A stretch of DNA of 64,000 nt from Adineta steineri (Eukaryota > Rotifera > Eurotatoria > Adinetida > Adinetidae). The position numbers were made by a program, and so were the translations under genes. This document shows, piece by piece, positions 34,259 through 45,747 of this stretch. The notes below the pieces were generated by a model. The model had not been told where the DNA came from. It searched no databases and saw nothing but the letters and a program-made list of their open reading frames with translations. Numbering within the stretch: the stretch's first letter is position 1; each line of letters begins with the position of its first letter. The stretch covers positions 203,422-267,421 of the forward strand of contig CAJNOI010000013.1 in assembly GCA_905250115.1 (NCBI GenBank), in the 5' to 3' direction.

Positions 34259-37200
34259 CTGACTAATCGCATTCTCAAAGGCTAACAACTTGCAAAATAA
34301 CATATAAACATAGATCAAAATTCATTGGTTTATGTCTATATCCAATAAAAAAAAACTTCTTAATCGCTTATAAATGTCAAAATATTTTATTTTTTAATTG
34401 TAAATTAAATTTTTTTTCGTGTATTTCATTTAAAATAATTTTATCTTATCAATATCCAATCAGAAAATAAATCTTACTAAACAAGCACCTATTTAATTGA
34501 TCGGATAGAAAAATTAATTATAATAGTAATAGATAGTATCTATAGCAAGATAGTTTGATACATTTAGATATGCTGTGCAATTAACTTAGGTGTGTGAATT
34601 AACTAATAGTGCACAATCTTCAAAATTTAGATGTTGATTCTACTGATATCTATACAGTAACGGAAAAAATTTTACTTTTGAGACAACGTATCCATAATAA
34701 ACCTTAATTCATCTCGGTATTTTGATTTTAATACTCAAGCAAAGAAAAAGATGAGGAAGAAAATGTCCCCAGAATTGGAAGACTCATATATAATTTTTCA
34801 AAAGTGGGAGGATGCGCACCCCCGCAACCCATAGGCGGTAGATCCCTGTGAATATTCATCCATCATTATCATCGATATCATTGTCTTCTCAGCTTGATAA
34901 TGCTAATACATCGTCGGTTGTAAATAATGTATTTCTACCAATGAAAGTAACATCATTTAAAAATTGTCTTTCACAGCAATCATCTTTCCGGAATGATGTC
35001 TTGGGAAAATATTTTGACATCTGAATCACAACAAGATATGTACTCGGATAAGAAATAAAATGATGATACAATCTTCATACAAAAAAACCAACAGGGATTA
35101 TTACAACAATTTTCTCAGTCGAAGATTAACTGTAAGAAAATCTCTTGTATGTTTATAGTTGTTCGATTTAATTAGAAATTTTTAAACTGTATACACATAC
35201 TTTTGTAATTGAAAAAAAAGACTTTTTGAACTATACACTAATATTCTATACTTGATAGATTTTTTAGAAAAGATTATTCATGCTTGCCAAAATGACAAAA
35301 TGCGTAGGATTAGAACTACGAGAAGAAAATTGGATTAGAACGAAGTCGAAATTGGTTTTGTGTGACTTTTAGTGAATTATATTATAAATCAATTTGATTG
35401 AATTAAAAATACAGAATGAATTAATAACAAAAAAAAAGAACATTGATCATCTAAATGAATATCTAAACATTGTCTTAGATCGAACTTGGTACAAATTATT
35501 ATGTACAGAAAAGATTAGATTTGTTTCTTTTTTATGTTTAGATAATTGATATAAAAAGTGTTGTAAATGACAGCTCTGATCATTTATCATCATATTCTGA
35601 CTCATTAACAACTATACCAATCATTAGTAATTTACTGACAAATCAAAAGTCAATTATGAAACAAAATACAAATAGATGAAAATATTATTCAAGAAATGTT
35701 CTAAATAAAATAATGTTGTACTTTTAACAAGTGATAATAAAAAGAGTGACAAAAACATTAGGAAAAGCAATTATATCGTGTTACATATTTTAATTCCATG
35801 GAGATTAGAATGAAAGCCTACGATTTGATTACATATATATTCTATATACGTTGAGAAACATAGGCAGATATAATAAACAAAAGACTGAAATACTTAAGTT
35901 TTCTTTGTAAGTAATGTCTTTATTCTGTTGTTCATTTGGGAATAGAACAGTTCTAAATTGTTCTTTTGTTTTTTTGTTTCTCATGTAAAAGCAATGATTG
36001 GTTTTGGTTTAAAGATTTTGTTCAAACTGAATTAGATATGACACGCATTCTCTTTTGTATATATAAATATTGACATATTATTAGCTTTTTTATTGAAAAA
36101 TCTAGTGAACAGTGACAATAGTTTATTCCCATGTGAATATCTACATCAACAAAAAAAAAAGCCAAGCGAGAATCAACTAAACAACGGGAAAGATTTTTTC
36201 TTTAAAAATAGCTAATCATTAGATATAATTATAAACTCGAAAGTAGAGTAAGTATTGAGTCATTTTTGAAAATATTTATATTTATACTAAGAGATATAGA
36301 TAAGCACATTATTATTATCTATGAACATCTGTCATTTTTAAATGTAACAACAAAATTATATGTATTACAAACGAACAATAATAAAAAGATGTTCATAAGA
36401 TTACTTATTTATAAACGAATGATCTCAAGGATTGTCGTTTATTATTACATTCCTTTTTTTCTCTTCTTGTTATCATTTATCAAGTTTATAATAAGAAAGA
36501 AAATATTATTTTCTTTTGTATTCATAAGATCATTCAATAAGAATCGGACTTCTCTGCCGAGTGTATGTATAAAAGGAAACACTCTAAAATATTATTACTA
36601 CAATGAGTGAATGAACAAATTACTCGATAAAAAAAAAAGATGCGACATTCGTCATTCAATGAAAAGACTCATAAAATAAATATAACTTTCGTTGATAGAA
36701 AATAAACAAACAAAATGATTACGTTGAGTATCTGTCATCTTTATTTTCTATATTATTCAAACGGATGTATGTTCGTTTAAAACATTCATGATGTCGAACG
36801 TATCATTAACCACCCACATTTGGTGTCAATCATAATCTATAACAAGATAGTGAACTATCCGATTGCACAATCTATAACCCTCTGATAACAAGTGAGAGTA
36901 ATATATGCAGATATCCATATGTTTTTTTAGATAATCTCGAAACGCCTTTTTTTGTCATGAAAAAAAGCTCCTAAGCTACAGGCCTATTTTCTTTGTATTT
37001 CGTCGTCGATTATAGAGAGATAGCATTCATTGTTCTACTACAAGCAGACACTATATATCTAGTATATTTATTTTTTTTTTGATATAACGAACCAGCTGCT
37101 ACTTGCCTTTTTTTTCGAAGACAGTTTGTGTTTTTTCAACGCTGGAGTAACAAGTAATAGAAAATATATTAACCTAATAGGATAGATTTATGACATTCGC

Positions 37201-37818
37201 AAGATGATATCTTTTCTTTTTTTTTTCTACCATCGTTCTTATTTGTATATAGTTAAACAAACAAAACATTGCTAGACGAAAGATGATATCTGTATACACA
37301 TACATATATATATACATTTAAATATTAAGTCAATCACAGTTATTCATCTAGCTAGTTATATTTCCTTTATTATTAATCGTCTTCTTATTCGCATATATAT
37401 ATATAAAGAACTTTATTATACCGTAATAGATATAGATTTGCTTCTTATTTTTTTTCTCTCTCTTCTCGTCTTCTTTTCTGTTTTTCTTCTCGGCTTGCGC
37501 TAATGTCCTTGATGATGATGTTCGCATACAAGCGGGTGATTTATTCCAGTTGATGGATGCAGTAAGTACACATCAAGGGGAGAGTCAAGACACAACACTT
37601 GTTGTTTTTCTAAATTATCTTAATAACTTTTTTTTTAAACCCATGGTAATATCGCGATTAAAGAAAATCTTTTCTCATCAATGAATATGAAATCAACGTT
37701 TTTTTTTCTTCTTCTAGATATTATCCGTTATGTATCATAGAAACTTACTCAAGTATCAAATATTTGCTATCAATATCTATTAATTTTGACACTGTGATCG
37801 ACAATTTCAATTAATCCA
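34259..37818. other. Large intergenic region upstream of the GPCR
   Basis: No coding exon was supported. Near 34805-34852 a GC-richer patch (CACCCCCGCAACCCATAGGC) looks like one end of a decayed transposon. Around 37480-37561 a segment after a long CT tract ends with a strong donor, GCA/GTAAGT, and the acceptor CTTCTAG at 37711-37717 follows. This is probably a 5' UTR exon and intron of the GPCR gene. Confidence 0.45.
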
Positions 37819-40011
37819 ATGACAGATTCGCTATTAAACAATTCTGGTAATACTTTAGATAGAATTGATATTCTTCAAGATTCAACAAAAACAATAATAC
37901 CAGAACAATATATAATAATTCTATTAAGTTTTGCATATGGAATCATATCATTACTTGCTGTTATTGGTAATTCATCAATTATATATATTGTAATACGTAA
38001 TCGACGAATGCATTCAGTTACAAATTATTTTATATGTAATCTAGCTCTTTCGGATTGTCTTGTAGCTTGTTTTGCAGTTCCATTTCAAGTGAGATTTTTA
38101 TTTATTCTTTATATCTTATCAAATTCTATTTTTTATTCAGTTTCAAGCTGCAGCTTTACAAAAATGGATTTTACCACATTTTCTTTGTAAATTAGCACCA
38201 TTTGTTCAAATACTTTCTGTTGATGTATCTATCTATACATTAGTAGCTGTTTCTCTAGATCGTTATCATGTAATGCTTCATCCATTGAAACCAAAATTAT
38301 CAACAAAAAGCGCATTTCTCATATTTATCGTAATATGGCTTATTGCATTTGGGTCGTCAACGCCTAGCCTATTTTTTTATAATGTCTATTTGGTCGACGA
38401 TTATGGTTATCAGTGTTTACCATATATATATGAAAATCAGTCACATAATAATAATTCAACAACAAAAACAACTTCCTATGATATACATAAAGTTTACATT
38501 GTTTATAACATCTATTCACAGTATGTTATTCCATTTATAATAATTAGCTGTGCATATTTTCGTATTGGTTCACATTTATATTTTTCTGAGCCAGTTGGAC
38601 AAACAAAATACCAAGAAGTTATTACACGAAACAAGCGGAAAGTAAGATTAATAATTATCTTTAACCCGACAGCTAACATAAATAACCTTGATTGTAATAT
38701 ATAAAAAAGAAAATAGCAGATGTACATCCGATCATGCTGTGACAATCTTTATTAGTTGTATAGAACCTCAATTATTCCATCAAAACCGATTGAAAGATAA
38801 TCATTTACAAATATAACTCACGTTTTTCAATCAAGGACAACATTTTTATTAATCTAGATTTAACACATGTTTAATATATAAACTATTACATCATATATAT
38901 AAATATATAAGTCAAAAGCCTATTTTCCTTGATTTATATTTAGGTATTAAAAATGTTATTTGCTGTTGTCGCATTATTTCTTATTTGTTGGTTTCCATTA
39001 CAATTATATAATTTTCTTAATGTATACAAACCTGAAATAAATGAGTAGGGTTTTGAAAAAAAATCTTAATTTAATAATTATCTTTTTTTTTTCTTTTGTT
39101 TTGTTTAGTTTTAGACATATTATAGTATTATGGTTATGTGCAAATTGGCTTGCCATGTCAAATTCATGTCATAATCCATTTATATATGGATTTTTTAGTG
39201 TAGGTTAAATGTAAAAGAAAGAAAAAATTATTAACCTTCATTTAGAGACCGTGACAGATACTTCTGTCTATAATTGAGATGCGATAGAATATCGCAAACT
39301 ATATTAAAATATACAAATTACTTTACATTTAGATATAGCTTGAGGCTATCTAACGTGTCATAAAAGAGAAAAAAAAACAGTTATTCGAAATAAAAATGTC
39401 CATGAATAGGAAGACATAGACATAGACAAAATATCGATAGTAAATAATGATATTATGTTCTTCTTTACATGTAATATTTTACAAAAGATCTGATTGAAAA
39501 ATAAATATAATTTAATTATTTATATATATATTAAATTTTTTTTATATTTCAGGCAAGATTTAATCGAGAATTTCGTAAACTTTATTCATGTTTACCATGT
39601 ATTGATATTAGTAAATTAGAAGGAGAATTAACTGATGCTCGTACTAATATTCTATCATTAAATCAAACACAATTAAGACGTATACCCTATCAACAACATT
39701 CACCAAATACATCATCTCAACAACGTTCTCGTCAAAATACAACAACATCAATCAATAGCATACCACCAATGAGTAGTCAATCATCATCAATACCATTAAA
39801 TAATCATAATGAAAAACGTCATCATTTTTTCTTTTCAAATCGTCAACCAAATCGGTTATTATCTCTTCATAATAATTATTATTACAGTTCAAAAATCAAT
39901 CGATCTATAAATAATTGTGAAAAATTTTTACTCGATCAAGATTTAACCAATGCATCGAAAGATAATGATCTTTTATTAATTCATACAAATCAATCAACAC
40001 ATTTTGTATAG
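37819..40011 (+). CDS. Rhodopsin-type (class A) neuropeptide GPCR
   Basis: Five exons join in frame: 37819-38088, 38141-38641, 38944-39044, 39109-39199 and 39553-40011, giving 473 residues. Seven helices are visible with class A marks: GNSSIIYIV (TM1), LALSDCLVACFAVP (TM2), the TM3 Cys in HFLCKLAPF, SLDRYHVMLHPLKP (DRY), the ECL2 Cys in GYQCLPYIY, ALFLICWFPLQLYNF (CWxP) and NPFIYGFFSARFNREFRK (NPxxY and helix 8). The N-terminus has N-glycosylation sites. The ~140-residue C-tail is polar with SSQSSS runs likely to be phosphorylated, and has CLPC after helix 8, a possible palmitoylation site. The helix patterns are those of the tachykinin/NPY/RYamide-type peptide receptors; ligand unknown. No clear TATA box was found. 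Confidence 0.85.
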
Positions 40012-40792
40012 TTTTTGGCTTGCTTTTCGTTTCTTTTTTTTAATGTCTGGTGTTGTGAAAAAAACACTATTTGTACAATATCAATATTGAGTTAGAAATT
40101 CATCTGATATATCAATTAAATATTTAAAGGTCTCGTTCTCAATGGTAATAATATGAAAATAACATATATATAATGAACTTTAATTAATGCAAAAATAGAC
40201 AACATATATCAGTACTTCTTTTTTATAATATCATTTTTTTTATCGAATCTTTACTTTTCGGCCTTGATTACCTGATAGAGTCATATATCGTTAATTTTTT
40301 TTTCTCTTGCTACCTCTCATCGCTCAACGCTTGTCACCTTATATTCATTACAAAAATTGAAAAACCATGCATTCCTTCTCTTCCTATTGGGTTTGTTTTC
40401 TTTACAAAGAAAAAAAATTGCCGTACATAATGTGGTTTCGTGGTTACTGTCCGAGGACATGACTAGTCGCTATCTATGTTGACAGATTTTTTTTTAACCA
40501 ATTGCTATAAGGACATCAAAAGACGAGAAATATTGCGGCAGAAAAAAAAAGGTAGAGAAAAAGAGACAAGGATGTGTAATTAATCATACGCATCGTTAGG
40601 CACCAACTACCACTATTTGTACAATTAAAGTCGGGTGAGGAGGTGAAAAAGAGAGAAAGAGAGAAAGAGAGAACCAGAGAGAGAGAGTAAGAGAGAGTAG
40701 GTGAACGCAATCCTATCTAGTATATAAACACTGATCTATCCATAACATCATTACTACCTATTCTGCATCGTAGACGACACATTAACACGAAT
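40012..40792. other. Intergenic with GA-rich promoter of the EF-hand gene
   Basis: No gene. Near the end it contains a GA-rich run at about 40646-40696 followed by a TATA box. Confidence 0.5.
40646..40728 (+). promoter_or_regulatory. GAGA tract and TATA box of the EF-hand gene
   Basis: A run of GAGAGA words (40646-40696) is followed by TATATAAA at 40721-40728, 65 bp before the ATG. This is the clearest core promoter in the window and fits a strongly expressed gene. Confidence 0.6.
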
Positions 40793-43002
40793 ATGTCCAA
40801 TTACGAGTACTCTTCCTATTCATCATCATCGAATACAGGTGGTGGTGTTCCAGGTTTTGATGTAGCTAAAGCAATATTCAATCAGGCTGATGCCAATCAT
40901 GATGGTACTATTGATCGAGGTGAATTTCAGCAATGGGCCGGTGCAGCTAACAACGGTTCTGGTAGTACTGGTGCTGCATCACAATTTGATCTTAATACTG
41001 CCGGAGCAGGTGGTAATTTTGAATCATCAAATGCATTTGAAACATCAAGCTATTCATCAAATGGAGCTACTGGTGGAGCTTTTGGTGGTGATAATGGATT
41101 TAATGGTAGTGCTAGTGCATTCACTGGTGCTACAAATGGATTCAATGGCACAGCTAGTGCTTCATCATTTGAACAAGGAGGTTACGGAGCAGCAGGCTCG
41201 GCTATTGATGCTGGTGCTACTAGCGGAAGCAACTTCCAAGCATCATCATCCACATTTGAATCATCAGGAAGTCAAACTGGTGGTGCTGCTGCTAGTACTG
41301 CTGGTGGTGCAGGATATGACGCTGCAGCAGTTACTCAAGCTGCTGCTTATACAAGTGAAACCAATGCAGCTTGGTCAAAATATGGTGCTGAAGTAAGAGG
41401 TGCTGGACTTTTCGTTGATGCTAATCCACAAATTATTCGTCGACCAGCTTCTGGTGGTGTACAAACTTATACACAAAACATTAAAGTACGATTTCTTCAA
41501 CCACCACCAATTCCACCACCAGGCGTAAGTACTAATTTTCTATTATATATTTCAATCTTTATTTATATTATTATATCTATATAGCCTCTCATTATCAAAG
41601 AAGTTCGTCCACCTCAACCACCACCACTTCCACCTCTTCGTATTAAACAACAAGCTCCACCTCTTCCACAACCTCCTCCACTCATTCTTCGTGAAAGACC
41701 ACCACAACCACCAGCTTCACAAGGTTCACAAACTGTTGTTCGTAAACTTCCTGCTCTACCTGTACCACCACGATCAGTTATCATTGAACGTATTCCAGCT
41801 GCACCACCTCGTCCACGTAAGTTTATTCTACTCGGGTTTTTTTTGTTGTCCTATAATATTTTCTGTATTTTTAAATAATTAGGTGATATTATCATTGAAC
41901 GATGGATTCCTTATGGTGCTTCAGCTAAACGAAAAACTATTGTTCAACGTGCTGAAGGAGCTAAAGACTATCCTAAACCACGTAACATTATAATTCAATA
42001 TGAACCCGTTCAAGTTCGTGTTGTTCGACAATTTCAACGATTGGGTGTTACTCAAGAAAACCCACAAGCCTATCTTCAACGTTATGGTGCGCAATTACTT
42101 GATGCTCAAACTCTTGTCCAACAAGCTCGCGCCGCCGGTGTTGTTGAAGATATTGTAAATATAAAAATATTTTGATGTTTATATGATAATTTAATTACAC
42201 ATTTGTTTTTCTATTTACGTTATTAGTCACCACCAGCTCAAGCTGGTGCAGCTTCTACTAGTCGATCAGGATCAATTACCCAAGAATCAGGTTACGGTGC
42301 TACTGCTACTGGTGGACGATCAGGATCAATTAGTCATGAATCAAACTATGGTGCTACTAGTGGTACTAATGTTATTCGATCGGGATCAATCAGTCATGAA
42401 TCAAATTATGGTGCTGCTACAAATGGTATCAGATCAGGATCAATTAGTCATGAATCAAACTTTGGTCTTACTGGTGATGTTAATGGAAGTGATATAAATG
42501 GTATCACTGGTGGTGAATTAGGTGGTTCTACACAACAATTCTCTTCCAGTACATTTGAAGGATCACAAGTTGGTACATCTGGTATATAAAAAAAAACAAA
42601 ATTATTATTTCTTATTTTTATTTCTTTTTTTCTTTTCTCAATGCAGGCTTCGCCGGTAATGGTTTCGAAAGTGGTTTAGCTGAAGGATCCGGTGCTAATG
42701 GTGGTTATAGTACACAAGGCTTTGAATCACAATCATATACATCAGGCAATGGAGGTGTTAATGGATTCGGTGTCGATACTGGTATCAGTGGTACTAATGG
42801 ATTCAATGTTGATGCCGGTCTCAGCGGTGCAGATGGTGGTTATGCTTCATCAACATATGAATCATCGAGCTTCTCATCAGGTGGAGGAGCTGGTGTTCCT
42901 GGTTTTGATGTTGCTGCTGCTACATTCAATAATGCTGATAAAAATAAAGATGGTGGCGTTGATGCCAACGAATTCAAACAATTTTATCAAGGTGGTTTAT
43001 AA
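40793..43002 (+). CDS. EF-hand-bracketed, proline-rich, Gly/Ser-repeat protein of unknown family
   Basis: Five exons join in frame: 40793-41524, 41585-41816, 41883-42154, 42227-42591 (frame fixed to end at 42581) and 42647-43002, giving about 648 residues; the fourth donor is at 42582. A near-identical unit opens and closes the protein: VPGFDVAKAIFNQADANHDG near residue 20 and VPGFDVAAATFNNADKNKDG near the end. Each holds one canonical EF-hand loop (DANHDGTIDRGE and DKNKDGGVDANE). Between them are a Gly/Ser/Ala/Asn-rich region, a proline block (PPPIPPPG, PPQPPPLPPL), a charged segment (IIIERWIPYG, NIIIQYEPVQVRVVRQFQRL, NPQAYLQRYGAQLLD) and four tandem repeats of RSGSISHESNYGAT. The charged segment recalls alveolin/epiplasmin-type membrane-skeleton proteins, but I recognise no family. 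A structural, calcium-tuned filament or lamina protein is an inference. Confidence 0.8.
42263..42475 (+). repeat. Four in-frame tandem repeats in the EF-hand gene
   Basis: Each unit encodes RSGSI(S/T)(H/Q)ES(N/G)(Y/F)G followed by a short variable spacer. Spacing is 42-57 bp. Confidence 0.8.
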
Positions 43003-44039
43003 AAAAAGTCTATTAACTTAGCTCTATTTTTTTTCACACATTTTTATATTCTTTGTCTTACTTTTTTCTTCTCATCTTAGTATAAGGAAACTATTTTTTT
43101 ATAATCAGTATCCTTTAGAGTTATGAATCATATGCTTTGTCTTAATTGATAATTTTGTGCTGCATTTTTTTAAATAAAAAAGAAAACGTAGAAGAATAAA
43201 GTAGTATATTCAATAATTATCGGTTTTTATTTTTAATTATCGACAAGGTTAATTATTATTAATATTATATTGACAGAACGGTTTTCTTTCGCGCTTTTTA
43301 ATTTAAATCACCTTGAAAAATAGAATATACCAGAAAATAATAAAAAGGACAAAATATCGATAACAACCTTTGGTTTAAATAGACGATAACAAGGCATGCA
43401 AAAAACAAATACATAAGTAAAAGAAAATTGACAAGATAAAAAACAAGATAGCTCCACAATATTATTTTTTAATCAGAAATGTGTACATAGAATAGTTAGC
43501 GAGCAAAACGAAAGGTAGACTTACACACACGACAAGTACACACAATTTACGAGAAGAGACAAAATCATTATATGAAATGACATGCTTCATTAAGACATGT
43601 GTTGATATTTTTCAATAGATTGCAATAAGCGCACACACACATACACGAAGAAAAAAAAAATGTGAAAAGAGAAAAATATTTGATAAACTATATAGGGAAC
43701 AAATTTTTTGGTGTAAGTTTATACATTAAATAACTAAAAACCTTGAAATTTATGATTTTTCTTTTTCAACACGTTTTCGTTTTTTTTTCTCACTCTCTCT
43801 CCCTCTTATCATTCATTCTTAACTAAAAAATCACATAGACAAATTGGGTTTACCTAGAGGTTAATGTACTGTTTGTCATCAATTAAACTTTGTTATTTAC
43901 ACATTGATTCTTAACTTTTTGATGACTTTGATGTGAAGGCCTTGGGATTTATGATTTATCTACTATCAATCATAGTTAATATGCAAGAAATAAATATGAC
44001 ATATATTGATTGCTTTTTCTTTTTTGCTGGAAATTAATA
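43003..44039. other. 3' flanks of two convergent genes
   Basis: No gene seen. AATAAA near 43173 is a likely poly(A) signal for the EF-hand gene. Confidence 0.5.
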
Positions 44040-45085
44040 TTAAATAAGAACGGTCATGCTTCGAAGTTTTTCGATTTCCTTATCTAATTTTTCTTCTGTT
44101 ACCTTAATTCGTCCATCGGTTATACGCTGTAATGTTTGAACAGAACCTTCGAGTGATTCAAAACAAGTACGCATTTCTTTTTTAACTTTTTCTAAATTAG
44201 CCATCGTTTTTTGATATTTTTCATCAAATCTTTTATAAACAGTACTTTCAACCGACTAAAAAACAACACACACATATATAAATTTGCGTAAAAAAACAAA
44301 ACATTAATTTATTTACTTCATTATTTCGTGTTAAATCAGATATTGCTCGTCGACAATGATCTTCGAGTGATGCGGATTTTCTTTCAAATTGATGTACTGA
44401 TTCATCAATTTTTTTATCTAATCGTTCCTAGAAGAAAATAAAAAAATATTCAATAATAAAACAACACGTTTAAAAATCACTTACATATTTCTCTAATGAT
44501 CGTTTGATTTCATCAAGTTTTTGATTCATTTTTTGTTCGGCGCGTTCGCGTTCGGCATCTTCTTGTGCTTTACTTTGCATTATTTGATTGCGTAATTCAT
44601 CAACAAATGCATGTGAACGTGAATCAGCTGTAGATAAAGCTCGTGCTGTATCAGTTTCAAATGTACGTAAAACCATTTGTTGTTCATTAAACATTCGATC
44701 AACACGTTGACTTAATGTTGAAATCTAATAGCAAAATATGAACGACACTCAAAAAAAAAGAAAAGAATATAATCTTTACTTCAACTTTTATCTCTTGATA
44801 ACGTTGTTGACTTGATCGATTTGTATCCTGTTGACTATTTATTACATCACGAAGACCATGTGACATTTGTTCAACATCAGATTGTAATTTTTGTACAATA
44901 GTATCTGTTCGAGAGAGTTTTATTTGCAAATCCGTATTTAATTGACGTAATTGATCATCAAATGCTTGTTGGCTTGTAGTTAATTTTACTACTGCAGATT
45001 CACGCATAGATGTTTGATTTCCTAACGCTTCAATATCACTATTTAATTTCTTACAAACAGCTGATAAAATTTGAACTTGATCCAT
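44040..45085 (-). CDS. FAM81A: FAM81-like coiled-coil protein
   Basis: Four exons join in frame: 45085-44780, 44724-44485, 44427-44317 and 44255-44040 (TAA), giving 290 residues from the first clear ATG. The chain is helical coiled coil throughout. The start, VCKKLNSDIEALGNQ followed by RESAVVKLTTSQQAFDDQLR, and the block ISTLSQRVDRMFNEQQMVLR match FAM81A/B (KQLNRDIEVL..., ISQLLNRVDLSISEQS). FAM81 proteins are about 370-450 residues, so roughly 70 N-terminal residues are missing from this model. The frame stays open upstream of the ATG and reads RLFLEE, as FAM81A does just before this block, so the true start is probably farther up in a separate exon. FAM81A is a postsynaptic-density coiled-coil protein in mammals. 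Confidence 0.75.
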
Positions 45086-45747
45086 TTTATTTTGTTCAAA
45101 TGATTTTTTTTCTTCTTCTTCTTCGAGAAATAAACGTTTTCTTTTCTATTCTGTCACGTTCCTATGCAACAGCCTTGTAACTGTTACTAAACTCTTTCAG
45201 CAAAGATGGCGTTAAGATATGTATTGTTAAAATTTTAAAGAACAAAAAAAAAGAAAATTATTATTTTGAAAACAAGTTCACATGTGTAAATATATGTATA
45301 TATTTTGAAGAATAAAAATAAGTTTTTTCTAAATAACTGATACAATAAAAGTTCACAACAGAGAAAAAAACGTATTCTATGATGCACTGTCCTTTTATTG
45401 CACAAAAAAAGATCTCGATTTATTTTTTTTTGATGTGTTATGAAAGCTCTTATCAATATATAACAAAAATTATCGGTAGTTTAAGAATGATAATCATAAG
45501 TTTTAGAAAATAAACGAACGGAAGACTAAAATGACACAATCAATAAATAAAACGAAGAAGAAGAAAAAAAATATATATCCCTGTACACAAATACAATAAT
45601 ATATGTCATCATTCAAGGCTTTATATTCACAGCAAAAAGTTTCTTGATTTAGTTTTTTGCTTATCTATACGGAACCATTCACATTTGATTTTTTTATGTA
45701 AGAGAGAACAAAATAAAAATAAAAACTAAATAAATCTACAAAAATTC
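45086..45747. other. Between FAM81-like and rabphilin genes
   Basis: No complete gene seen. The first ~45 bases continue the FAM81-like frame. The rest is AT-rich. Confidence 0.45.

Noticed and set aside
34805..34852. GC-rich patch resembling a transposon end
   Set aside because: Only one end was seen; no partner inverted repeat within a few hundred bases.
36266..36610. 114-residue plus-strand ORF
   Set aside because: Composition dominated by Phe, Ile, Tyr, Lys and Asn from AT-rich DNA; no domain or splice signals.
40890..41396. 168-residue Leu/Val-rich ORF in another frame of the EF-hand gene
   Set aside because: A shadow of the Gly/Ser/Asn-rich frame, which has the EF-hand loop and correct splicing.
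42246..43021. ORFs in the second frame over the RSGSISHES repeats
   Set aside because: Repetition arises from the tandem DNA repeat; the other frame continues the EF-hand protein across introns.
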